Shown here: positions 57,626 through 64,000 of the stretch, piece after piece | How positions within the stretch are numbered: position 1 is the stretch's first letter | Layout: each line of letters starts with the position of its first letter | DNA from: Candidatus Thiodiazotropha sp. (ex Codakia rugifera) | Lineage (GTDB): Bacteria > Pseudomonadota > Gammaproteobacteria > Chromatiales > Chromatiaceae | Reading direction: 5' to 3' | DNA: 64,000 nt | NCBI GenBank assembly: GCA_025656675.1 | Contig: JAHXHN010000003.1 | Span: 372,001 to 436,000 of the forward strand | Notes under the pieces: generated by a model | What the model saw: the letters and a program-made list of their open reading frames with translations, nothing else | Database searches by the model: none | Told to the model about the DNA's origin: nothing | Program-made: the position numbers and the translations under genes

Positions 57626-58563
57626 CTCATTGCCTCCAAAGTTTGATTCAGGCTTTTTGTATCGAATATCGGCATCCCTGTGAGACCACGGTCGATTCTC
57701 TTGGTCAAACCGGCAAGCACTTTACCAGGACCTGCTTCCAACACATTCGTACACCCTGATGCTGCCATCTTTTGCACGGTTTCTGCCCAACGCACCGGAC
57801 TGTACAACTGCGCAGTGAGGAGATCACGAATAGAGCCGGCATCACTTGCCTGTTCCACATTGACATTGTGTAAAACGGGAATGGATGGAGAGGAAATGGA
57901 TATCGTGCTCAATTGCGCTTGTAAACGTTCTGCAGCTGGTTTCATCAGTGCACAGTGAGACGGTACGCTGACAGGTAAAGGCAGGGCTCGTTTAGCACCT
58001 GCAGCCTTGGCAAGTTCACAGGCACGATCGACTGCACGTTTATCACCGGCTATAACGACTTGGCCCGGCGAGTTGAAATTGACGGCTTCGACAACTTCAC
58101 CCGATGCCGCAGCGGTGCAGACCTCTTTTACGCTGTCATCATCGAGTCCGAGGATGGCCGCCATACCACCACTACCTTCCGGTACTGCCTCCTGCATAAA
58201 GCGTCCACGCTCAGAGACAAGTTTGACAGCATCGGTAAATTCGATTGCCCCTGCACAAACCAGTGCCGAATACTCGCCCAGGCTATGGCCTGCCATGAGC
58301 TTAGGCTTGGCACCACCCTGTTCCTGCCAGACACGCCACACGGATACACCGGCAGCAAGCATTGCTGGCTGGGTCTTTGTGGTTTGATTCAATGCCTCTA
58401 CCGGACCATTTTGGGTCAAACTCCAGAGATCATAACCCAATGTATCAGCAGCCTCGGTGAAGGTCTGGCTTATAATGGGATGGGCCTCTGCAAGTGCGCT
58501 CAACATACCGATGGATTGAGAGCCTTGACCTGGAAAGACGATACTGAATGAAGAGTTACTCAT
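57622..58563 (-). CDS. fabD: Malonyl-CoA:ACP transacylase FabD
   Basis: Transfers malonyl groups from CoA to ACP. The 313-residue protein has FPGQGSQ at the N-terminus, nucleophile Ser in AGHSLGEYSALV, and the catalytic His in VSVPSHCALM. I chose ATG 58563 over an in-frame TTG two codons earlier. It overlaps fabG and lies 18 nt after fabH. Confidence 0.97.
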   Translation of the reverse strand: MSNSSFSIVFPGQGSQSIGMLSALAEAHPIISQTFTEAADTLGYDLWSLTQNGPVEALNQTTKTQPAMLAAGVSVWRVWQEQGGAKPKLMAGHSLGEYSALVCAGAIEFTDAVKLVSERGRFMQEAVPEGSGGMAAILGLDDDSVKEVCTAAASGEVVEAVNFNSPGQVVIAGDKRAVDRACELAKAAGAKRALPLPVSVPSHCALMKPAAERLQAQLSTISISSPSIPVLHNVNVEQASDAGSIRDLLTAQLYSPVRWAETVQKMAASGCTNVLEAGPGKVLAGLTKRIDRGLTGMPIFDTKSLNQTLEAMR

Positions 58564-58581
58564 ATACAAGCCGCTACAAGA

Positions 58582-59550
58582 TTAGAATTTTGCGAGCACG
58601 GAGCCCCAGGTGAACCCGCCACCAAAAGCCTCCATTAGGATGGTTTCGCCCCGCTTGATTCGGCCGTCTCTAACAGCCACATCCAGGGCCAAAGGAACGG
58701 ATGCCGCTGACGTGTTTCCATGCTCATCAACTGTTACAACAACACGATCCATCGGGGTTTGTAATTTTTTCGCTGTGGCATTGATGATTCTTATATTGGC
58801 CTGATGGGGGATCAGCCAGTCGATATCAGATTTTTCCATGCCATTTGCGGCCAGTGTCTCGTCGACGATACGACCTAAGGTAGTCACAGCAACCTTGAAA
58901 ACCTCATGGCCCCGCATTTCCACATACGCCGATCCCTGCTGTAGTTCACTATAACCCCGTGAGATACCGGACGGTACACGCAACAGGCTCTCATAGGCAC
59001 CATCCGCATGCAGATGTGTCGAGATAATACCTGGTTCATCACTGGCCTCGATGACAACAGCACCGGCACCATCACCAAATAACACACAGGTATTTCGATC
59101 ATTCCAGTCAAGGATACGGGAGAAGGTTTCAGCACCCACCACCAGGGCCCGCTTGGAGGACCCGGTACGTACGAATTTATCAGCCACACCGAGTGCGTAC
59201 ACGAAACCTGTGCAAACAGCCTGGATATCGAACGCGGCTGGACCGCGAATACCCAGTCTGGCCTGCAGCAGACAGGCGGTGCTGGGAAATACCTGATCAG
59301 CCGTGGTCGTGGCTACAACGATCAAATCGATATCGCTCGGCTTAAGGCCAGCCATATCTATTGCATTACGGGCTGCCTTTTCTGCCAGATCACAGGTATA
59401 TTCACCCTCTTCTGCAATGTGGCGTTTGCGGATACCTGTACGCTCGAAAATCCACTGATCAGTGGTATCAACGATTTTTTCCAGATCTTTGTTGGTCAGT
59501 ATTTTTTCAGGCAGATAGCCACCTGTACCTGTGATACGCGAGTAGATCAC
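58582..59550 (-). CDS. fabH: 3-oxoacyl-ACP synthase III FabH
   Basis: Initiating condensing enzyme, joining acetyl-CoA and malonyl-ACP. The 322-residue protein has Cys113 in [13 protein letters not shown], His in [11 protein letters not shown] and Asn in [12 protein letters not shown], the expected C-H-N triad. It overlaps the plsX stop by 4 nt. Confidence 0.97.
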   Translation of the reverse strand: MIYSRITGTGGYLPEKILTNKDLEKIVDTTDQWIFERTGIRKRHIAEEGEYTCDLAEKAARNAIDMAGLKPSDIDLIVVATTTADQVFPSTACLLQARLGIRGPAAFDIQAVCTGFVYALGVADKFVRTGSSKRALVVGAETFSRILDWNDRNTCVLFGDGAGAVVIEASDEPGIISTHLHADGAYESLLRVPSGISRGYSELQQGSAYVEMRGHEVFKVAVTTLGRIVDETLAANGMEKSDIDWLIPHQANIRIINATAKKLQTPMDRVVVTVDEHGNTSAASVPLALDVAVRDGRIKRGETILMEAFGGGFTWGSVLAKF

Positions 59551-60569
59551 GCGATTTCCTTTTTTTCCATATGAGTTTTAACCTGCTCTGCAATACGTCG
59601 CGGGACATCACTCGAAACTTCTTTACGTGCGATACTGATGGCATTCATGAATGCTAACTTATCAGCACCGCCATGACTTTTGATCACAATCCCACGCAGC
59701 CCTAACAGGCTGGCGCCATTGTAACGTCTGTGATCGATACGTTTACGAAAAGCCTTTAATACTGGCATAGCAAGTAATCCTGCCAGCTTTGTGAGTGGGT
59801 TTTTCGTAAATTCCAACTTGATGAAGTGGCTAATCATCTTCGCAACACCTTCACTGCTCTTGAGGGCGATATTGCCGACAAAGCCGTCCGAAACAACGAC
59901 ATCAGTACCCCCCTGGTAGATGTCATCACCTTCCACATAACCCACATAGTTGAGTGAACTTTGTGTTAGCAGTTCATGGGCACCTTTGACCTGCTCGTTA
60001 CCCTTTATCTCCTCCTGGCCGATGTTCAACAATCCAATCTTAGGGTTGGCGATATCTGTTACCGCAGCAACGGTCTCACTACCCATGACGGCAAACTGGA
60101 ATAGATGTTCGGCGCTGCAATCCACATTGGCACCAAGATCCAGCATAAAAGTCTGGCCCTTAATCGATGGTAAAGCGGAAATAATTGCGGGTCGGTCGAT
60201 ATTCGGCAGCATCTTCAACACAAAACGCGATGTCGCCATCAAAGCACCTGTATTGCCTGCGCTAACGCAGGCATTGGCCTCACCAGACTTAACCAGATTG
60301 ATAGCAACCCGCATGGATGAGTCCTTCTTGTTTCGCAGCGCCCTAGAGGGTAACTCATCCATGGCAACTGTTTCAGACGCATGTTTGACGTGCAGTCGTT
60401 CACCGAACGGGTGATGTCCCAGCTTTTTCTTTATCTTATCCTGATCGCCGACCAGGACTAGCACGGTCTCCTTGTCCCATCTGAGATATTCCAGGGCGGC
60501 AGGTATGACGACATCCACGCCGATATCCCCTCCCATAGCATCCAAAGAGATTGTAACTGGCTTGCTCAT
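59547..60569 (-). CDS. plsX: Phosphate acyltransferase PlsX
   Basis: Forms acyl-phosphate from acyl-ACP at the start of phospholipid synthesis. The 340-residue protein shows [18 protein letters not shown] at the N-terminus, [18 protein letters not shown], and [11 protein letters not shown] near the end. The gene lies between rpmF and fabH; a long hairpin occupies the rpmF-plsX gap. Confidence 0.96.
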   Translation of the reverse strand: MSKPVTISLDAMGGDIGVDVVIPAALEYLRWDKETVLVLVGDQDKIKKKLGHHPFGERLHVKHASETVAMDELPSRALRNKKDSSMRVAINLVKSGEANACVSAGNTGALMATSRFVLKMLPNIDRPAIISALPSIKGQTFMLDLGANVDCSAEHLFQFAVMGSETVAAVTDIANPKIGLLNIGQEEIKGNEQVKGAHELLTQSSLNYVGYVEGDDIYQGGTDVVVSDGFVGNIALKSSEGVAKMISHFIKLEFTKNPLTKLAGLLAMPVLKAFRKRIDHRRYNGASLLGLRGIVIKSHGGADKLAFMNAISIARKEVSSDVPRRIAEQVKTHMEKKEIA

Positions 60570-60587
60570 GCGTTATTGAATCGCCCA

Positions 60588-60637
60588 TATATGAAAGAAC
60601 CCGTCAAAGGAGAATATCCTGTACGGGTTTTCATATA
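60588..60637. other. Long imperfect hairpin in the rpmF-plsX gap
   Basis: TATATGAAA-ga-ACCCGT pairs with ACGGGT-TTTCATATA: 15 base pairs with one 2-nt bulge, enclosing a 18-nt loop. It sits between the rpmF stop and plsX start, without a T-run on the minus strand. It may be an RNA processing or stability element that sets the rpmF to plsX ratio. Confidence 0.55.
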
Positions 60638-60659
60638 GAAAAAAAGGAGGTTAGGGAGA

Positions 60660-60839
60660 TCACTCGCCCTTGGTATTAACTACCTTACGGCCTTTGTAGA
60701 AGCCATCTGCAGACACGTTGTGACGCAGATGGGTTTCACCTGAAGTGGAATCGATTGAGAGTGTCTCATTCGTCAAGGCATCGTGAGCGCGACGCATGCC
60801 ACGTCTGGAGGGAGTCTTTCTGCTTTTTTGAACAGCCAT
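60660..60839 (-). CDS. rpmF: Ribosomal protein bL32
   Basis: A 59-residue basic ribosomal protein, read directly from the sequence: it begins [20 protein letters not shown] and continues through [20 protein letters not shown]. The cysteines of the zinc-binding form of L32 are absent, so this is the C-minus type. The ATG is preceded by GGAGATCAGCC. It lies between yceD and plsX, the usual position. Confidence 0.96.
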   Translation of the reverse strand: MAVQKSRKTPSRRGMRRAHDALTNETLSIDSTSGETHLRHNVSADGFYKGRKVVNTKGE

Positions 60840-60874
60840 GGCTGATCTCCTGAATATTTTTTACGTTAACCAAA

Positions 60875-61402
60875 TTAATGCTTGTCTCGCTTGAGTTCAG
60901 CTAGAACTGCAAACGGGTTTTCTCGCTCTTGTTCGCTGCTCTCTATCGGCATCTCGTCGGACGTTGCCAACAGGGATGCAGGACAGATTCCTGAGTCATG
61001 CATCGCCACTTGAGGCAATGCCAGAAGCAGCTCATCTTCAATCAAATCCGTGAAAGCCACCTGTTCCTCTTCAACCAGACAGGGATCCAACGATTCGGGC
61101 AGCAGTCCAGCCTCATCCAATCCTCGGATGAAAACCTGAGACAGGCGGATATCGATCGGCAGAATCACCTCTTCGAGACACCGCTGACACTGTAATGACA
61201 ACGCCGTCTTAAGCCAACCGCTGAGCATTGCCCGCCGTTGCGGATCACGGCTGAAAATCAGCTCGAAATGGACCACTCCAGCAGGATTCAGCAAGCACGC
61301 ACTCAGCCTTAGCAAGGCATCCATAGGAAGTTGGCCGCTGAACGTTTTACCGAGATCAGCGCAACGCCATGGATCCAATCGATCTGGAAAGCGCTTCGAC
61401 AT
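60875..61402 (-). CDS. yceD: YceD (DUF177) protein, probable 23S rRNA accumulation factor
   Basis: A 175-residue cytoplasmic protein of the DUF177 family, with the Cys pair LQCQRCLEEV and the acidic C-terminal segment FTDLIEDELLLALP...VAMHDSGIC typical of it. The E. coli homologue is linked to 23S rRNA accumulation. It is the first gene of the leftward rpmF-plsX-fab run. Confidence 0.92.
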   Translation of the reverse strand: MSKRFPDRLDPWRCADLGKTFSGQLPMDALLRLSACLLNPAGVVHFELIFSRDPQRRAMLSGWLKTALSLQCQRCLEEVILPIDIRLSQVFIRGLDEAGLLPESLDPCLVEEEQVAFTDLIEDELLLALPQVAMHDSGICPASLLATSDEMPIESSEQERENPFAVLAELKRDKH

Positions 61403-61429
61403 AAGCGCGCAATCATATTATGAGTAGTA

Positions 61430-61454
61430 CATCCATGTCAAAATGACTTGGATG
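61430..61454. other. Inverted repeat between oadB and yceD
   Basis: CATCCATGTCA and TGACTTGGATG form a stem of ten pairs with one mismatch and a 3-nt loop. It lies after the oadB stop and before yceD on the minus strand. No strong T-run follows it, so termination is possible but not clear. Confidence 0.4.
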
Positions 61455-61480
61455 CACGCATGTAGTGCCCCATACAGGAA

Positions 61481-62620
61481 TTAGCCACCGACCAGGGCAA
61501 GCAGGATACCGGCCGCTACTGCGGATCCGATAACACCAGCCACGTTGGGCCCCATGGCATGCATGAGTAAGAAATTATGGTGATTGGTTTCAAGGCCAAC
61601 CTTATTGACCACACGAGCCGCCATCGGCACTGCAGAGACGCCTGCAGCCCCAATCAGAGGATTAACTTTGCCTCCGGTGACCCGATACATGATCTTGCCC
61701 ATAATGACGCCAGTCGCTGTCCCTATACAGAAAGCAAATGCACCTAATGCTAAGATGCCCAGGGTTTCTACGGTGAGAAACTTATCTGCTGAAAGCTTTG
61801 AACCGACAGCCAGCCCCAAAAAGATCGTTACAATGTTGATAATCTCGTTCTGGGATGCATGACTCAAGCGTTCAACAACGCCGCACTCTCTCAATAAATT
61901 GCCAAAGGTAAGCATACCGATCAGTGGCGCAGCCGATGGGAGGAAAATTGCGCATAGTAGTAATACCGCAAACGGAAACAGGATCTTTTCCAACTTGGTG
62001 ACATGGCGCAGTTGCTGCATCACCACATTCCGCTCGGTTTCGGTGGTCAGCAATCGCATGATCGGTGGTTGGATTATCGGTACCAATGCCATGTACGAGT
62101 AGGCGGCAACCGCAATTGCACCCAGTAAATCGGGGGACAGCCTCGAAGCCAGGAAGATAGCTGTGGGACCATCAGCACCCCCAATGATCGCAATTGCAGA
62201 GGCGTCCGCCAATGAAAAATCGAAGCCGGGTATAAAATTGAGTGCCAATGCTCCCAACAGGGTGACAAATATGCCAAATTGCGCAGCAGCACCCAAAATC
62301 AGGGTCCATGGCATGGCAATAAGGGCACCAAAGTCGGTCAGTGCACCAACCCCCATGAAAATCAGCAGTGGAAATACACCGGTTTCTATACCGACTTGAT
62401 AGATATAGCCTAACAGTCCCTCACTACCACCGATATCTGCCAGCGGAATGTTACTCAGAATGGCACCAAATCCAATTGGCACCAGTAGCAATGGTTCGAA
62501 CTTTTTGACAATCGCAAGATAGATCAATAGCGAGCCGACACACATCATCAGCACCTGACCCCATTCCAGATTGGCTATCCCGGTGGACTGCCATAGTGGT
62601 TCAAAGCCAAATTCAATCAT
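61481..62620 (-). CDS. oadB: Sodium-translocating decarboxylase subunit beta (OadB type)
   Basis: Membrane subunit that couples decarboxylation of carboxybiotin to Na+ export. The 379-residue protein has nine or more hydrophobic helices, the conserved [17 protein letters not shown] region with its essential Asp, and [18 protein letters not shown] near the end. ATG 62620 was chosen because GAGGA lies upstream; the frame extends 12 codons further without a better site. It follows oadA by 59 bp. Confidence 0.95.
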   Translation of the reverse strand: MIEFGFEPLWQSTGIANLEWGQVLMMCVGSLLIYLAIVKKFEPLLLVPIGFGAILSNIPLADIGGSEGLLGYIYQVGIETGVFPLLIFMGVGALTDFGALIAMPWTLILGAAAQFGIFVTLLGALALNFIPGFDFSLADASAIAIIGGADGPTAIFLASRLSPDLLGAIAVAAYSYMALVPIIQPPIMRLLTTETERNVVMQQLRHVTKLEKILFPFAVLLLCAIFLPSAAPLIGMLTFGNLLRECGVVERLSHASQNEIINIVTIFLGLAVGSKLSADKFLTVETLGILALGAFAFCIGTATGVIMGKIMYRVTGGKVNPLIGAAGVSAVPMAARVVNKVGLETNHHNFLLMHAMGPNVAGVIGSAVAAGILLALVGG

Positions 62621-62679
62621 CCAAAAATCCTCAGTTGAACACCGTGAGGGGTGCACTAATGGTGGTACAGGGGTTCATA

Positions 62680-64000
62680 TCAGGACAGACTCAACAGGGG
62701 TGATCCTACCTGAACCGCTTCGCCCTCTTTCACCAGCACCTGGGCGACTGTTCCTCCTGAACTGGCACGCACTTCTGTCTCCATTTTCATCGCTTCGAGC
62801 ACCATCACAACATCACCCGCAGCCACCTGGTCTCCGACTGCCACCTTGATAGCATGGATATTACCGGATAGTGGGGCAGCCACGGTTGCACCACCACTCG
62901 ATGCAACAGCTGTTTCAGGAGCTGGTGTAGATGCTTGAGCAATATCTGTCACAGCACCGGCAGAAGAGACTTTGACATTGTATGTGACGCCATTGACCTC
63001 AACCTGATAGGACTCAGGTCCACTGCTGACCGGTGTAGCAGGCGCAGGTGCTTGGGGCTGGGCAGGCACCGGTTGCTCAATACCAGGAGCCGGCTCAAAG
63101 GCATCGGGATTATCACGGTTTTTGAGGAATTTAAGGCCTACTTGCGGAAAGAGAGCGTAGATAAGAACATCATCAACCTCATCTGCAGCCACTTTAATAC
63201 CATGCTCTTCGACCAATCCATGGAACTCTGCAGTGAGACTATCCATCTCATCATCGAGTAGATCAGCAGGACGACAAGTAACAGGTTCCGCTCCCGGCTC
63301 GAGGACTTTAGCCTGGAGTTCACTGTCAACTGGAGCCGGTGTAGCGCCATACTCGCCTTTCAGAACGCCTTCTGTCTCTTTGGCAATGGTTTTGTAACGC
63401 TCGCCCATCAAGACATTGATCACTGCCTGGGTACCGACGATCTGCGAGGTCGGAGTAACCAGTGGAATGTATCCCAGATCCTTCCGTACCTTGGGAATCT
63501 CTTCGAGAACCTGATCCAATTTGTCGCTTGCACCCTGTTCCCTCAGCTGATTTTCCATATTGGTCAGCATGCCACCAGGCACTTGTGCCACCAGGATGCG
63601 GGAATCAACACCCTTCAGTGAACCCTCAAATTTGGCGTATTTTTTCCTTACTTCACGAAAATAGCCGGCTATCTCTTCCAATAAATTGAGATCAAGCCCG
63701 GTATCACGATCACTCTCTTGCAATACAGCAACCACCGATTCGGTAGCCGAGTGGCCATAGGTCATACTCATCGCAGAGATGGAAGTATCAACCATATCAA
63801 TGCCTGCTTCAGCCACCTTGATATTGGTCGCAGTGCTCATGCCGGTCGTGGCATGGCTATGCATAGCGATCGGGATTGAGATAGACTCCTTCAAACGGGT
63901 CACCAACTCATAGCCGAGATAGGGGTTCAGCAGACCCGCCATGTCCTTGATGCAGATAGAGTGGCAGCCCATCTCTTCCAGACGCTTACCCATATCGAGC
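62680..64000 (-). CDS. oadA: Oxaloacetate decarboxylase alpha subunit (partial, 5' end outside window)
   Basis: Biotin-dependent carboxyltransferase subunit; the window holds its C-terminal 440 residues. Visible in order: the end of the carboxyltransferase TIM barrel (CIKDMAGLLNPYLG, MHSHATTGM), the conserved PYC/OADA domain (VAQVPGGMLTNMENQL, VTPTSQIVGTQAV), a Pro/Ala-rich hinge, and a C-terminal biotinyl domain with the biotin-attachment motif EAMKMETE. The reading frame is open to the right edge, so the start lies beyond 64000. The beta subunit follows; a gamma subunit would be expected upstream, outside the window. Confidence 0.94.
   Translation of the reverse strand, partial: LDMGKRLEEMGCHSICIKDMAGLLNPYLGYELVTRLKESISIPIAMHSHATTGMSTATNIKVAEAGIDMVDTSISAMSMTYGHSATESVVAVLQESDRDTGLDLNLLEEIAGYFREVRKKYAKFEGSLKGVDSRILVAQVPGGMLTNMENQLREQGASDKLDQVLEEIPKVRKDLGYIPLVTPTSQIVGTQAVINVLMGERYKTIAKETEGVLKGEYGATPAPVDSELQAKVLEPGAEPVTCRPADLLDDEMDSLTAEFHGLVEEHGIKVAADEVDDVLIYALFPQVGLKFLKNRDNPDAFEPAPGIEQPVPAQPQAPAPATPVSSGPESYQVEVNGVTYNVKVSSAGAVTDIAQASTPAPETAVASSGGATVAAPLSGNIHAIKVAVGDQVAAGDVVMVLEAMKMETEVRASSGGTVAQVLVKEGEAVQVGSPLLSLS

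Overview
This 64 kb window looks like chromosome of a free-living or symbiotic gammaproteobacterium of the sulfur-oxidising/chemolithotrophic kind (Chromatiales, Sedimenticola or Thiodiazotropha-like). That assignment is an inference. It rests on the smc-zipA-ligA and yceD-rpmF-plsX-fab-mltG-tmk-holB-pilZ-tatD gene orders, both typical of Gammaproteobacteria; on an Isp-type membrane-bound uptake [NiFe]-hydrogenase with hypCABD; on a sphaeroides-heme-protein-type cytochrome operon; and on a Na+-pumping oxaloacetate decarboxylase. No rRNA, tRNA, CRISPR array, transposase or integrase was seen.

Layout. 1-6.8 kb: a small conserved protein, then ligA, zipA and smc, read leftwards. 7.0-8.7 kb: queF and an FGGY sugar kinase. 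8.8-13.1 kb: a three-gene rightward cassette encoding a DUF2235 alpha/beta hydrolase, a ComEC-like metallo-beta-lactamase-fold protein and a CHAT (caspase-like) protease. It converges on a gene for an M15-like/GH46-like cell-wall enzyme fusion. This cassette is the most system-like unexplained item in the window. 14.4-21.8 kb: YgfX-like protein, EF-hand protein, a heme-sensor GGDEF/EAL protein, an LbtU-type porin, a secreted Cys-rich acidic protein and a membrane-tethered LuxR-type regulator. 21.8-26.6 kb: DUF294/CBS protein, receiver-only response regulator, symporter-histidine kinase fusion and a small membrane protein, forming a probable substrate-sensing/transport switch. 26.9-30.8 kb: one leftward operon of cytochrome b561, SHP-like cytochrome (DUF1924), diheme cytochrome c, PepSY protein, OmpR-type regulator and sensor kinase.

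31.0-39.7 kb: hydrogenase region. hupD-type protease, HupH-like protein, small subunit, isp1, isp2 and large subunit run leftwards and end in tandem intrinsic terminators. hypC-hypA-hypB-hypD run rightwards from a shared divergent promoter region that carries an 18-bp inverted repeat. hypE and hypF are not in the window. 39.9-45.4 kb: YiiX-type papain-like hydrolase, FadE-type acyl-CoA dehydrogenase and long-chain acyl-CoA synthetase, consistent with fatty-acid turnover. 45.6-50.3 kb: porin, PhnD-like binding protein and a sensor GGDEF/EAL protein in one leftward run, suggesting an oxyanion uptake or sensing unit coupled to c-di-GMP.

50.3-61.4 kb: the housekeeping fatty-acid/cell-envelope cluster, read leftwards as yceD, rpmF, plsX, fabH, fabD, fabG, acpP, fabF, pabC, mltG, tmk, holB, pilZ, tatD. 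61.5-64.0 kb: oadB and the 3' part of oadA, which runs off the right edge. Several starts were moved to internal ATGs with better ribosome binding sites; these choices are stated per gene. All functional calls come from motif and neighbourhood recognition by eye, without database searches.
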